Below are positions 17,788 to 27,717 of a stretch of 64,000 nucleotides of DNA, piece after piece. The first letter of the stretch is position 1. Each line of letters begins with the position of its first letter. Under the pieces are notes generated by a model. It was not told the origin of the DNA. It saw nothing but the letters and a program-made list of their open reading frames with translations, and searched no databases. Made by a program: the position numbers and the translations under genes. Source of the DNA: Daejeonella rubra (GTDB lineage: Bacteria > Bacteroidota > Bacteroidia > Sphingobacteriales > Sphingobacteriaceae); contig NZ_FNHH01000014.1 of the NCBI RefSeq assembly GCF_900103545.1, forward strand, positions 1 through 64,000. The letters are read 5' to 3'.

Positions 17788-18363
17788 ATGCATACTTATA
17801 GCATTTTAACAGATATTCAATTAATTAATTTACTTAAAAGTGATGATGAGTCTGCGTTTACCGAGATTTATAATCGCTATTGGAAGGTTCTCTTCCAAAC
17901 GTCTTATTCAATTATCCAGGATGAAGAGAGTGCAAAAGACGTTGTGCAGAATGTTTTTATAAGTCTATGGCAGCGCAGGGAAGTCTCCAATATTCAATCA
18001 CTTAAACCATATCTGCAACAGTCAGCCCGATTCCTGGTATTAAAAGCTATAAGATCAAATAAAACAGATTCGCGATTTTATGATCGGGTGAAAGAAATAA
18101 CTTCAGAGATTCTGAATGATGATCCTCTGATCTTTAAAGAGCAGCAAAATCTTATTCAGAGTTTGTTAAATACATTGCCGGAGAATTGCAAAGAAACCTT
18201 TCGGCTTAGTCGCGAGGAAGGTTATACTTATAAGCAAATTGCTTCTCAATTTAGTATTTCCGAGAAGGCTGTTGAAAAGAGAATGTCGAAATCACTTAAA
18301 CACATACGTGACGGATTGAACTGGGAACTGTGTGTTGCATTAATAATGTCTTCATCTCTGTAG
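17788..18363 (+). CDS. ECF RNA polymerase sigma factor, FecI-like (locus 1)
   Basis: A 191-residue sigma-70 family regulator. Region 2 is seen in FTEIYNRYWKVLF and DEESAKDVVQNVFISLWQRRE, region 4 in LPENCKETFRLSREEG followed by the helix-turn-helix YTYKQIASQFSISEKAVEKR. The frame extends to a TTG at 17749, but ATG 17788 (MHTYSILTDIQLINLL) matches normal length and lies after the candidate promoter. It is 83 bases ahead of the fecR gene, the standard order for a sigma/anti-sigma pair that turns on the adjacent susCD genes when substrate binds the SusC signalling domain. Confidence 0.93.
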   Translation: MHTYSILTDIQLINLLKSDDESAFTEIYNRYWKVLFQTSYSIIQDEESAKDVVQNVFISLWQRREVSNIQSLKPYLQQSARFLVLKAIRSNKTDSRFYDRVKEITSEILNDDPLIFKEQQNLIQSLLNTLPENCKETFRLSREEGYTYKQIASQFSISEKAVEKRMSKSLKHIRDGLNWELCVALIMSSSL

Positions 18364-18446
18364 GCGAATAACATATCAGCTAATTTCATTTACTTTATTT
18401 TTTGGTAGGGTGTCATTCCTTTTTTGGTACTTAAAGGTATAGTATC

Positions 18447-19616
18447 ATGGAAGAAAAACACTTTTCAGATTTAATCGCAAAATATTTGTCAGGAAATGCC
18501 AGTGAGGCAGAAATATCTCTTGTTGAAGAGTATTATAAGAGACTGGAAGCCAGAGGCGCGAATGTGCAGAATTCCCATTTTGATTTCACGCTCCGTGAAG
18601 AGATGTTGAATAAGATCAGGGAACAAATTGAGAGACCTGTTGTTGAGCTGAATACAGGTTCCAATAAAAGATACCGAAGGTATTTTGCTGTCGCTGCTTC
18701 AATTCTGATTATTCTTTCTTCAGGATTATATTTTTATAAGAACAGAACGCAAGCCCCGGCATTGTCGATCCAGAATTCTCCCGTAAAGATAAATGATGTT
18801 GCTCCGGGCGGGAACAAGGCAGTATTGACCTTAGCTGATGGTTCCAGGATATCCCTGGATGATGCTCAACAAGGAGAGATTGCTGTACAATCCGGTATTA
18901 GTATTATCAAAAAAATTGAAGGTCAGTTGATCTATGAAAGAGCAGATACTGAGTTCAGGGTTTTGAAATCACAGGATATTTATAATAAAATTGAAACACC
19001 TAAAGGGGGACAGTATCAGGTTAACCTGCCTGATGGAAGTAAAGTCTGGCTTAATGCGGCATCTTCCTTAAGGTACCCGGCTGTTTTTTCAGGTACTGAG
19101 CGTAAAGTGGAATTGACAGGCGAGGCCTATTTCGAGATTTCACCCAATAAGCTCATGCCATTTAAAGTTGTAAGTGCCAGCCAGGTAGTTGAAGTGCTGG
19201 GCACCCATTTTAATGTCAATGCTTATTCTAATGAGTCTCAGATCAAAACTACTCTGATCGAAGGTTCAGTTAAAGTTTCAGAAAGTTCAATAAATAAGGT
19301 AAGCTATTTAAAGCCTGGAGAGGAAGCACTTAATAAAAAGGGCGAAATTCTGGTACATTCCGCAAATGTTGAGCAGGTAATGGCCTGGAAGAATGGAAAT
19401 TTCCAGTTTAATGATATGTACCTGGTTGATATCATGCGTCAGTTGGAACGCTGGTATGATGTTGAAATTGACTATTCAGCAATCCCACACACAAGATATA
19501 ATGCCTATATGTCGCGTAATCTTCACCTGTCCAGAGTTCTGGAAATTCTTGAGGTTACAGGAAGGGTGAAATTCAGCATTGAAGGAAAGACAATTAAAAT
19601 TTCAAAAAACAAATAA
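18447..19616 (+). CDS. FecR-type anti-sigma factor (locus 1)
   Basis: 389 residues: an N-terminal cytoplasmic part that should hold the sigma factor, one membrane helix at about 80-96 (FAVAASILIILSSGLYFY), then the periplasmic FecR domain with the family motif TPKGGQYQVNLPDGSKVWLN and the stretch VELTGEAYFEISPN, and a C-terminal DUF4974-like secretin-fold segment (MAWKNGNFQFNDMYLVDIMRQLERWYDVEI). It receives the signal from the STN domain of the SusC encoded next and releases or activates the sigma factor. 150 bases separate it from susC, and that gap contains the conserved hairpin listed below. Confidence 0.93.
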   Translation: MEEKHFSDLIAKYLSGNASEAEISLVEEYYKRLEARGANVQNSHFDFTLREEMLNKIREQIERPVVELNTGSNKRYRRYFAVAASILIILSSGLYFYKNRTQAPALSIQNSPVKINDVAPGGNKAVLTLADGSRISLDDAQQGEIAVQSGISIIKKIEGQLIYERADTEFRVLKSQDIYNKIETPKGGQYQVNLPDGSKVWLNAASSLRYPAVFSGTERKVELTGEAYFEISPNKLMPFKVVSASQVVEVLGTHFNVNAYSNESQIKTTLIEGSVKVSESSINKVSYLKPGEEALNKKGEILVHSANVEQVMAWKNGNFQFNDMYLVDIMRQLERWYDVEIDYSAIPHTRYNAYMSRNLHLSRVLEILEVTGRVKFSIEGKTIKISKNK

Positions 19617-19659
19617 TAACCAAAGGCCTATGTAACATTCAACTACTCAACAGCCATTA

Positions 19660-19755
19660 AATAATAAACCGGAAGTGCTTGCAACACCTCCGGTTCTATT
19701 AGGGCACAATCGCTTAATCAACTCAAATTAATCAAAACAATCAATTTACCCTAAC
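19660..19755 (-). ncRNA. Candidate antisense leader RNA opposite the locus 1 susC leader
   Basis: Proposed only from the antisense-oriented terminator at 19667-19695 and its likeness to loci 2 and 3. The minus strand near the susC start reads TACTTTTA, one base off the TAnnTTTG -7 consensus. The RNA would be about 95 bases and cover most of the susC leader. Weakest of the three because of the imperfect promoter. Confidence 0.25.
19667..19695 (-). terminator. Conserved GC-rich hairpin between fecR and susC (locus 1)
   Basis: Plus strand arms AACCGGAAGTG and CACCTCCGGTT close a short loop. An A-C mismatch on the plus strand becomes a G-U pair on the minus strand, and only the minus strand has a U-rich tail (TTTATTATTT) after the stem. 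Both point to a terminator for RNA running opposite to the operon. Related hairpins occupy the same place in loci 2 and 3. Confidence 0.5.
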
Positions 19756-19766
19756 CCCGTAAAAGT

Positions 19767-22700
19767 ATGAAATTAAAAATTCTCATCAAGGGAGTGGTTT
19801 GTGGTTATCGTAATAATAACCTCGCCGGTCTTTTGAAATCCAAACTGGTTTTCATAATGAATTTAACCGCAGTAATTCTAACCTTTAGCTGCCTGACAGT
19901 AAGTGCTGCAGGCTTCGCTCAAAAGATTACCCTTTCGGAAAGGAATGCTCCTTTGAAGGCTGTTTTGCAGGAAATTCGCAAACAAAGTGGCTATCAACTG
20001 GTATATAATTCTGATCTTATTGAAAAGGCCAAATTCGTGAACATAAATGTGCAAAGGGTATCACTAAAGGATGCGCTTACTTTATCATTAGCAGACCAGC
20101 CTTTTACTTTTCAGATTTCTGAGAATATAATTCTGATCAAGCCCAAAGATGAATCATCACAACTAAAACCGGAGACAGCAGCTCAGCGGATAGAAATCCG
20201 GGGAAAAGTTTCTGACTCTAAAGGAGAAGCACTTATTGGTGTTAGTATCATTGTGAAGGGTACAACAACAGGAACGAGTACAGATATAAATGGTAATTTC
20301 TCTATCAATTCACCTGCCGATGCCATTTTGGTTTTTAAATACATTGGTTATATAACTCAGGAAGTTCCAGTTAACAGCCAGTCCACAATGGATGTTCGGC
20401 TAAGGGAGGATATGCAGTCTTTAAGTGAGGTTGTGGTAACAGCTTTGGGCATCCAGAGAAATAAAAAATCATTAAGTTACGCTGCACAGAATATCACTAC
20501 TTCTGAACTCACCCAGGCTCGTTCTACCAACCTTTTGGAAGGTTTGGGAGGGAAGGTGGCCGGATTGACGATCACAAATTCAGGTTCCGGAGTCGGCGCT
20601 GCATCAAAAGTGCTTTTGAGAGGTAACCGTTCAATCAGTGGAAGCAGCCAGCCTTTATATATTGTAGATGGGATCACATTAAACGGTGACATTGCCAATT
20701 TAAGTCCTGATGATATAGAATCTCTTTCTGTATTAAAGGGTGCAAATGCTGCAGCATTATATGGCAGCAGGGCAAATAACGGTGCGATCGTTGTGGTTAC
20801 AAAATCCGGTAAAGGAGCAGCCAAAGGGGTAACTTCAAATGTAGGATTTACTTTTAACGGAAATGACCCTATTATTCTGACCAAATATCAAAATCAATAC
20901 GGACAAGGTGCAGGTGGAGTTTATTCTCCATCATCAGTTACTTCATGGGGTCCGAAATTTGATGGAAGCCCGGTAAGGCATTGGTCAAACGATCCGAATT
21001 ATATTGCTAATCAGTTGGGAGGCAGTACAACATATGCCTATACTGCTCAGCCCGATAACATCAAAGATTTCTTTCAGTTAGGTAGAAGCTTCGCTACTAA
21101 TCTTTCAGTTAATATTAATTCAGAAAAATCAAATGTTGCACTGGGGTATACCCATACTGACGCTTCAGGCATTATTCAGGGAAATAATCTGGGTAGTCAC
21201 AATCTAAGTATGAGAATGTTATCTGACCTAAGTAAGAAACTGAAACTTGATTCTAAGATCAACTATATCCGTCAGGATTTCAAGAATGTATTATTCTCGG
21301 GAGAAAATTTTAATAACCCGATGAGGTATCTGTACCAGATACCGCGTAACATTCGTACACAGGATCTCCAGCATTATGAGTTCGCAAATGCTGCCGGTCA
21401 GATAAAGCAGCACTTTTATTCACCTAACTTTAACGGAGCTGGTAATCCTTACTGGACCAGGAACAATGTAGAAAATCCGTTGGGCCTGGAACGTGTTCTT
21501 GGAATGTTAAGTTTAAGCTATAAGATATCTGATAATTGGTCCATTCAGGGAAGATCTGCATTAGACCGTTCGAATTCAATGGGAGAAACCAGGCAGCATA
21601 ATGATACCTATGTTATTGCAGCAAATGGATCTTATTCTCGTGTGAATTCCAATTCATTTGAATGGAATACAGATGCACTTTTAACCTTTAGTAAGGATAT
21701 TTCAAAAAACTTCAAGATTAATCTGAATGCAGGTGCCAATAACCGAATATACAAGGCAAATGCTTTAGGTGGGTCAGGAGCTAACTTCCAGATACAGAAT
21801 TTGTTCTCCCTGGCTAATACATTAGACCCTCGCCCTGCTGATACCTATGAGCGTCATAAAGAAGTACAATCTGTTTACGGGTTTGGAGATCTATCCTATA
21901 AAGATGCAATATTCCTGAATATAACCGGGAGAAATGACTGGAGTTCAACACTTCCTTCAAACAACAGGTCTTATTTCTATCCTTCAGTGGGCTTATCGGC
22001 AATTCTTACCGATCTTGTTGAATTGCCTAAGTTCTTTACTTATGCAAAGCTACGGGGTTCATACGCTGAAGTTGGTAATGATACAGATCCTTATAATCTT
22101 TCCCGAACAGCCTCTATCAGTAATGGTACTATTTCTCTTAGTTCAGTGCTGCCGAATGCAAATCTCAGACCTGAATCAACTCATTCAACAGAACTTGGTC
22201 TGGATTTAAGAATGCTGGAAGGAAAGCTGAGGTTTGATGCTACAGTCTATAAAACCAATACATTCGATCAGCTTTTTGCCTCACCGGTTCCGGTAGGTTC
22301 AGGAGTGAGCAGTGTTTTCCAGAATGGTGCAGATATACAGAATAAAGGGTTTGAGACTTCATTAGGAGCATCTTTGTTTTCTGAAAGAGCATTTAACTGG
22401 GACATAGATCTTAATTTCTCAAAAAACAAGAGTACAGTTTTAGAAATTGCTGAAGGTTTCAATCAACTATCACAAGCTTCGGATTATATTAGGATTTATA
22501 AACTTGTAAAGGGGCAGCCTTTTGGTGACATTTATTCAAGAGGTTATGTTAGAGATGCGCAGGGAAAGGTTATTGTTTCTGTAAATGGGCTTCCTCAGAT
22601 CACCACCGGACAAGATGTGAAAGTTGCGAACTTTAATCCCGATTGGCTTGCAGGTCTTAACAATTCATTCAGATACAAAAATTTTAGTTTGAGTACGCTT

Positions 22701-23189
22701 ATTGATGTAAGAAAAGGCGGATCATTTATTTCCTTTACCGAGGCAATAGAATCAGGTGTGGGAGTACTGGATTATACTGAGCAGGGGAGAGATGGTTCAT
22801 TAATATTCGGTGGTAATATTTTTACAAATGAAACCGCTGTAACCCAAAGCGGAGCTACAAATACAATTACTGTTTCTTCAGAGAGATTATGGAATCATCT
22901 GGGGGGAGTAGGCGCACCAGTTGGAGAGTCTTTTGTGCGTGATGCTACCAATATTCGTCTCAGGGAATTGGTTTTTGGTTATCAGTTACCCGCTGAGTTA
23001 TTAAGTAAAACCCCTTTTAGATCGGCAAGATTCTCATTGGTAGGAAGAAATCTTTTCTTTTTATACAATAAGTCTGAATATGTTGATCCTGAAATGGTAA
23101 CTGATGTGGCGAATAGTTCGGAGGGTCGCGAATCACTTTCTCTGCCAACTACACGCTCGTTTGGTCTGTCTCTAAATTTTGGTTTTTAA
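19767..23189 (+). CDS. SusC-type TonB-dependent outer-membrane transporter with STN domain (locus 1)
   Basis: 1140 residues. A long signal region (to about residue 52, ending AAGFAQ) is followed by a secretin/TonB N-terminal (STN) signalling domain (about 53-120), a carboxypeptidase-D-like domain (IEIRGKVSDSKGEALIGVSI), the plug with the SusC hallmark VLLRGNRSISGSSQPLYIVDG, and a 22-strand barrel ending in ...LSLNFGF. It would import a substrate captured by the SusD partner encoded 20 bases downstream, using TonB energy; the STN domain links it to the FecR/sigma pair upstream. The C-terminal half is clearly related to the locus 3 SusC. Substrate unknown. Confidence 0.95.
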   Translation: MKLKILIKGVVCGYRNNNLAGLLKSKLVFIMNLTAVILTFSCLTVSAAGFAQKITLSERNAPLKAVLQEIRKQSGYQLVYNSDLIEKAKFVNINVQRVSLKDALTLSLADQPFTFQISENIILIKPKDESSQLKPETAAQRIEIRGKVSDSKGEALIGVSIIVKGTTTGTSTDINGNFSINSPADAILVFKYIGYITQEVPVNSQSTMDVRLREDMQSLSEVVVTALGIQRNKKSLSYAAQNITTSELTQARSTNLLEGLGGKVAGLTITNSGSGVGAASKVLLRGNRSISGSSQPLYIVDGITLNGDIANLSPDDIESLSVLKGANAAALYGSRANNGAIVVVTKSGKGAAKGVTSNVGFTFNGNDPIILTKYQNQYGQGAGGVYSPSSVTSWGPKFDGSPVRHWSNDPNYIANQLGGSTTYAYTAQPDNIKDFFQLGRSFATNLSVNINSEKSNVALGYTHTDASGIIQGNNLGSHNLSMRMLSDLSKKLKLDSKINYIRQDFKNVLFSGENFNNPMRYLYQIPRNIRTQDLQHYEFANAAGQIKQHFYSPNFNGAGNPYWTRNNVENPLGLERVLGMLSLSYKISDNWSIQGRSALDRSNSMGETRQHNDTYVIAANGSYSRVNSNSFEWNTDALLTFSKDISKNFKINLNAGANNRIYKANALGGSGANFQIQNLFSLANTLDPRPADTYERHKEVQSVYGFGDLSYKDAIFLNITGRNDWSSTLPSNNRSYFYPSVGLSAILTDLVELPKFFTYAKLRGSYAEVGNDTDPYNLSRTASISNGTISLSSVLPNANLRPESTHSTELGLDLRMLEGKLRFDATVYKTNTFDQLFASPVPVGSGVSSVFQNGADIQNKGFETSLGASLFSERAFNWDIDLNFSKNKSTVLEIAEGFNQLSQASDYIRIYKLVKGQPFGDIYSRGYVRDAQGKVIVSVNGLPQITTGQDVKVANFNPDWLAGLNNSFRYKNFSLSTLIDVRKGGSFISFTEAIESGVGVLDYTEQGRDGSLIFGGNIFTNETAVTQSGATNTITVSSERLWNHLGGVGAPVGESFVRDATNIRLRELVFGYQLPAELLSKTPFRSARFSLVGRNLFFLYNKSEYVDPEMVTDVANSSEGRESLSLPTTRSFGLSLNFGF

Positions 23190-23209
23190 TTGCTCTAAAC
23201 TATAATCAG

Positions 23210-24793
23210 ATGAAAAAAATATTTCAACTTATAATAACTATTTCATTCGCGATTTTTGGAACTTCCTGTACCAAAGATTTTAATGAAATAAATACCAATA
23301 CAAAGGTTCTTACTGTTGACGGACTAGATCAGTCTTCATATGGATTTGTAGTGAAACGTGCGCTTTATAGCGGTGTTTATTTTGACAATTCAACATCTTT
23401 TCTGCGTGGTCATGCGGCTTTTTCTGATATATATTCAAATTATCAGACGCATACGCATCCTGATTTCTATTCAGATAATTTCGTCCTGAATGGTGCCTGG
23501 CTAGACGCTTTCTACGGTGGCTTTTATACCGGGGTTGCACCTCAGGTAAAGTACGCAGAAGATTATGCAGTAACCAACAAATATGATATCGAAAATGCCA
23601 TGATGAAGGTTTGGAGGGTATATGTTTATCATCGTATTACGGATTTCTGGGGACCTATCCCATATTCAAAATTTGGTAACGGCGAAAAAACTGTACCCTA
23701 TGATAAGCAGGAAGATATTTACAAAGATTTCTTTACTACTCTCGATCAGGCAGTTGCACTCTTAAAGAGCAATAGCGGCAAGACATCATTCTTAGGTGCT
23801 CAAGATGTTATTTATGCAGGGAATGTGGATAAATGGCTTAAAATGGCCAATACTCTTCGTTTGCGCCTGGCATTGAGGGTAAAGTACGCAGATCCGGCAT
23901 TGGCAAAAACAAATGCAGAGAAGGCAATTGCTGATGGTGTTATTGAGAATAATGCGGATAATGCAACCGTAAAAAGTGCAATTGCATTTGCTAATAAATA
24001 TAATACACTTACTGCCTGGTCTGACTTCAGGATGAGTGCCGACATGGAAAGTGTGCTGAAAGGATATGCAGATCCAAGAGCCTCCAAATTCTTTTCAGCA
24101 GCAGGAACGTCTGATCCTTCGGATGATCCTGCAGGATTTACCTTCAATTTTGAAGGAATCCGTAACGGTCAGACTAAAATTGCTAAACAGTCGGGTATTA
24201 ATGCAGTTAGTTCAAATATGGCTCCAGCCTATCTTACGGTTGGGGACAAAGGGCCAGATTGGCCTGTTTTAAGAGCCGCTGAAGTTTATTTTCTGAGAGC
24301 AGAAGGTGCACTTGAGGGCTGGAATATGGGTGGAGGATCGACCAGAAGCTTTTATGAAAGTGGGATTAGCGCCTCTCTGGCAGAACATGGATCTGATGGA
24401 AAAAACCTTGTGGGTAATCCTTATGTAAGCAGCACCAATGTTCCTGCAGGCTATGATTCTCAATCAGCTCCTGTATCAACAATTCCTGTTGCATTCCAGT
24501 CTTCTGCAAGTAAAGAGAGAATCCTCGAGCAGATTATTACCCAAAAGTGGATTGCTTTATATCCTGATAGTGAAGAAGCATGGGCTGAAAGGCGCCGGAC
24601 TAATTATCCTACTCTTTATGACAGGATCTTAAGTGAAAATCCCGATATCCCAGTAAATAAGATCCCAAGAAGGGTTCCATTTGTTGGAATAGAGTACAAT
24701 AACAACAGAACTGCCGTGGAGGCTGCTGTAGCTACCATGCTGGGTGGCCCTGATAATGGGGTTACTAAACTCTGGTGGGATAAAAAGCCATAA
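23210..24793 (+). CDS. SusD-like outer-membrane lipoprotein (SusD-like_2 type, locus 1)
   Basis: 527 residues with a lipoprotein signal, Cys20 in FGTSCTKDF. It caps the SusC barrel outside the cell and binds the substrate. The helical TPR-like part has KVWRVYVYHRITDFWGPIPYSKFG (start of the family motif VYVYHRITDFWGPIPYS), NTLRLRLALRVKYADP, and the C-terminal LGGPDNGVTKLWWDKK. The same end, LGGPDNAATRLWWDVK, closes the locus 3 SusD, so these two belong to one subfamily, distinct from the SusD of locus 2. It starts 20 bases after susC and is followed by a clear terminator, so susC-susD end one transcript. Confidence 0.94.
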   Translation: MKKIFQLIITISFAIFGTSCTKDFNEINTNTKVLTVDGLDQSSYGFVVKRALYSGVYFDNSTSFLRGHAAFSDIYSNYQTHTHPDFYSDNFVLNGAWLDAFYGGFYTGVAPQVKYAEDYAVTNKYDIENAMMKVWRVYVYHRITDFWGPIPYSKFGNGEKTVPYDKQEDIYKDFFTTLDQAVALLKSNSGKTSFLGAQDVIYAGNVDKWLKMANTLRLRLALRVKYADPALAKTNAEKAIADGVIENNADNATVKSAIAFANKYNTLTAWSDFRMSADMESVLKGYADPRASKFFSAAGTSDPSDDPAGFTFNFEGIRNGQTKIAKQSGINAVSSNMAPAYLTVGDKGPDWPVLRAAEVYFLRAEGALEGWNMGGGSTRSFYESGISASLAEHGSDGKNLVGNPYVSSTNVPAGYDSQSAPVSTIPVAFQSSASKERILEQIITQKWIALYPDSEEAWAERRRTNYPTLYDRILSENPDIPVNKIPRRVPFVGIEYNNNRTAVEAAVATMLGGPDNGVTKLWWDKKP

Positions 24794-24808
24794 TAAATAT
24801 GATTTAAG

Positions 24809-24842
24809 TTTCTGTCCCGGGAATTATTTTTCGGGACAGAAA
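24809..24842 (+). terminator. Intrinsic terminator after the locus 1 susD
   Basis: TTTCTGTCCCG and CGGGACAGAAA form a perfect 11-base stem around a 12-base loop, followed by TTTATTTG. It lies 15 bases after the susD stop codon and separates the susCD transcript from the AGE-like genes. Confidence 0.8.
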
Positions 24843-24928
24843 TTTATTTGTCATGAAAATTTTAACATTGCTGACAGTCAGTCTTCGTCAGCGAATACCT
24901 ATTCATTGTAATTTCTAACATTAGTATC

Positions 24929-26278
24929 ATGGAAAAGAAAGATTATTCAAGACGCTCCTTTTTAAAGCATAACTCACTGGCAGGTCTTGGTATCCTTACG
25001 GCCGGCAGTTCATTGGCTTTTACCGCTGATAATTCTATTGCAGACCCTGTAAATAATACCTCAGAAAAAGTTACAAAAATTGCCGGATTAAGTGTCAAAC
25101 AATTAAGAGATAAATACAGGGAAGAACTTTTTGACAGGTTTATTCCTAATATGGACAAATATGCCATCGACCATGAATATGGCGGGGTAATGTGTTCTCT
25201 GGACATCAAAACAGGTGAATTGGCAAATTCCAATAAAACAGCATGGTTTGTAGGCCGCGGTCTGTGGGTTTATTCCTTTCTCTATAATAACCTGGATAAG
25301 AATCCGCGTTATCTGGAGATTGCACGTAAGTCTAAAGACTTGCTTCTGAAACTACAGCCAAAAGACGATAGCTTCTGGCCGCGTACATTTAGTAATGATG
25401 GAAAACCTCTTTCAGGTCCCGGTGATATATACGGAAGCCTTTTTGTAGCAGAGGGACTGTTTGAATATGCAAAGGCATCTGGTGAAAAGCAGTACAGACA
25501 GCTTGCAAAGAAAATTATTTTTGATTGTGTAGCACGCTATGACAAGCCTGATTATATTTATGATATCAGTTATCTGCCTGGTGCACCAAAAATCGAGGGC
25601 CCCAGAGTGCTTGGTCACTGGATGATCTTCCTTAGTCTGTCAACTCAGATGCTTAAGCATGAGCCCGATGCAGATCTGGAAAAGCTGGCAGCCCGCTCGG
25701 TGGATGCCATTATGAATTATCATGTGAATCCGGCTTATGGCCTGACCAATGAGGTGATCAATCATGATATGAGCATTCCCGGCAATGAGTATGGACAGTT
25801 CTCTGTAATTGGGCATGGTCTTGAAACAATTACGTTCGTTATGTTCGAAGCAGCGAGGCGCAAAGACCGGACTCTTTTTGAAAAAGCACGTATCGTTTAT
25901 AAAAAGCATGTTGATGTTGCTACGGATGCCCTTTACGGAGGATATTTTCACTCTTTGCAGAATGTAGATAAATATGACTGGGATATAAGAAAATCATTGT
26001 GGAACCAGCAGGAAGTTTTGAATGGGGCATTATTCCTCATCGAACACACTGGAGATGAGTGGGGATACAGGCATTTTGAACGTACTGATTCATATATCTA
26101 CGATAAGTTCTATAAGCCTGAATATAAGTTCTGGCATTCTGGAGGAGACCGGAAAATGGAGAAGCCAAACATTAGCCTGCTGGAGCATTACCATCATGCC
26201 CGCCAGTTGATGCTTGGGATACTCTCGATGGATCGCATTATCAAACGAGGAAATAAAGTTTCAGGATTATTTGTTTAG
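24929..26278 (+). CDS. Tat-exported AGE-family epimerase/isomerase-like protein, paralog A
   Basis: 449 residues. The N-terminus DYSRRSFLKHNSLAGLGIL is a textbook twin-arginine signal. The remainder is an (alpha/alpha)6-barrel protein of the N-acylglucosamine 2-epimerase family, seen in WFVGRGLWVYSFLYNNL, GDIYGSLFVAEGLFEYA, IGHGLETITFVMFEAAR, WNQQEVLNGALFLIEHTG and LLEHYHHARQLMLG. Family enzymes invert C2 of sugars or isomerise aldose to ketose in the cytoplasm; export is unusual. Whether this one still epimerises or has become a glycan hydrolase-like enzyme is open. It follows the susD terminator by 86 bases and is followed by a close paralog, so it likely belongs to locus 1. Confidence 0.82.
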   Translation: MEKKDYSRRSFLKHNSLAGLGILTAGSSLAFTADNSIADPVNNTSEKVTKIAGLSVKQLRDKYREELFDRFIPNMDKYAIDHEYGGVMCSLDIKTGELANSNKTAWFVGRGLWVYSFLYNNLDKNPRYLEIARKSKDLLLKLQPKDDSFWPRTFSNDGKPLSGPGDIYGSLFVAEGLFEYAKASGEKQYRQLAKKIIFDCVARYDKPDYIYDISYLPGAPKIEGPRVLGHWMIFLSLSTQMLKHEPDADLEKLAARSVDAIMNYHVNPAYGLTNEVINHDMSIPGNEYGQFSVIGHGLETITFVMFEAARRKDRTLFEKARIVYKKHVDVATDALYGGYFHSLQNVDKYDWDIRKSLWNQQEVLNGALFLIEHTGDEWGYRHFERTDSYIYDKFYKPEYKFWHSGGDRKMEKPNISLLEHYHHARQLMLGILSMDRIIKRGNKVSGLFV

Positions 26279-26367
26279 GCCATTAGGTCTTAATATCGGA
26301 TTATTTTACATAGAAGAGTATCTGTGTGATGCTCTTCTATTGTTATTTTAATATATACTATAAAAAA

Positions 26368-27717
26368 ATGCAACATAAAGATTTTTCAAGACGTGATTTT
26401 ATAAAGAGAAATTCCATGGCAGGATTAGGGCTCACTGCCTTTGGAGCCTTGTCGGGATTTGATGCTTACTCTGCTGAATCAGAAAAAGCTGAAAAAGAGA
26501 GCACCCGAATAAAGTCTATTGCCGGATTGACTCTTCAGCAGCTTCACGACCGTTATCATGATGAACTTTTCGAGCGTTTTTTGCCAGCTATGGATAGTTT
26601 ATGTATTGACCATCAGTACGGTGGATTTATGTGTGATGTGGATATTGCAGAAAGGAAACTGATCAATACCATTAAACGTGTTTGGAATCAGGGTAGGGGT
26701 ATTTGGGTTTATTCCTTCCTTTATACTAATTTTGAGAGGAATCCAAAGTACCTTGAGGTCGCGAAAAAGGCCATTGACTTTATTATGAAGCTCAAGCCTA
26801 AAGACGATAATTTCTTCGATGGCAGTTATAGTAGAGAAGGGAACAAAATCTCAGCTCCCGGTGATATTTACGGCAACCTTTTCGTGGCTGAAGGCCTTGC
26901 AGAGTATGCTAAAGCCAGCGGCGACAAATCATGGCTAAAGATGGCTAAAGAGATGATCTTTGAATGTCTGGCTCGTTATGACCGCCCCGATTATGTCTAT
27001 GATATCAGTTATGTGCCGGGAAAACCAAAAATGCAGGGGCCTCGTAATCTGGGTCATTGGATGATCTTTCTGAGCCTTTCCTCACAGATCCTGACACAGG
27101 GGCCTGATGCTGAAATTGAAAAACTGGCAGACCGATGTATCGATGCCATTATGAATCGGCACGTGAATGAAGAGTTCAATATTCTGAATGAGGTGCGAAA
27201 TCGTGATTTTAGTCTTCCCAAAAATGAATATACAGATTTTGCCGTTATCGGGCATGGGATTGAAACTCTTGCATTTGTGATGGCAGAGGCTGTTAGACGA
27301 AAAGATGCGGCGCTTTTTAGCAGGTCAGAAAAAGCCTTCAGGAGGCATGTTGAGGTAGCTTCAGATAAATTATACGGAGGCCATTTTGAAGTATTATTCA
27401 ATGCCAATACCTATTCCTGGTCGCCAAGTAAATCGGCATGGTGCCAGCAGGAGGTTTCTATTGGAGCCCTGCTTAGTCTGGAACATACCGGTCAGGATTG
27501 GGCTGAAGATTGTTTCAATGCAGGTGATGCGTACATGATGGAAAAAATGCGCTGCCCTGAGTATGCATTCTGGACCTTTGGAGGTAATAGAAAAGTAGTG
27601 AATCCAAGTAAAACAACGATAGAGCATTACCACATGCCTCGCTACCTGATGCGGAATATGCTTGCCTTGCAGCGTATCATGCAGCGTAATGGAAAGGTCT
27701 CAGGACTGGTCTCCTGA
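26368..27717 (+). CDS. Tat-exported AGE-family epimerase/isomerase-like protein, paralog B
   Basis: 449 residues from ATG 26368; the frame is open upstream to 26326, but only this start gives the Tat signal HKDFSRRDFIKRNSMAGLGL at the N-terminus and the same length as paralog A. The motifs of A are repeated nearly in register: WNQGRGIWVYSFLYTNF, GDIYGNLFVAEGLAEYA, NLGHWMIFLSLSSQ, VIGHGIETLAFVMAEAVR, WCQQEVSIGALLSLEHTG and IEHYHMPRYLMRNML. The pair is a tandem duplication that has diverged substantially. The last codons lie in a 12-base perfect hairpin. Activity and substrate unknown; the retained His/Glu pattern suggests both copies are active enzymes. Confidence 0.82.
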   Translation: MQHKDFSRRDFIKRNSMAGLGLTAFGALSGFDAYSAESEKAEKESTRIKSIAGLTLQQLHDRYHDELFERFLPAMDSLCIDHQYGGFMCDVDIAERKLINTIKRVWNQGRGIWVYSFLYTNFERNPKYLEVAKKAIDFIMKLKPKDDNFFDGSYSREGNKISAPGDIYGNLFVAEGLAEYAKASGDKSWLKMAKEMIFECLARYDRPDYVYDISYVPGKPKMQGPRNLGHWMIFLSLSSQILTQGPDAEIEKLADRCIDAIMNRHVNEEFNILNEVRNRDFSLPKNEYTDFAVIGHGIETLAFVMAEAVRRKDAALFSRSEKAFRRHVEVASDKLYGGHFEVLFNANTYSWSPSKSAWCQQEVSIGALLSLEHTGQDWAEDCFNAGDAYMMEKMRCPEYAFWTFGGNRKVVNPSKTTIEHYHMPRYLMRNMLALQRIMQRNGKVSGLVS

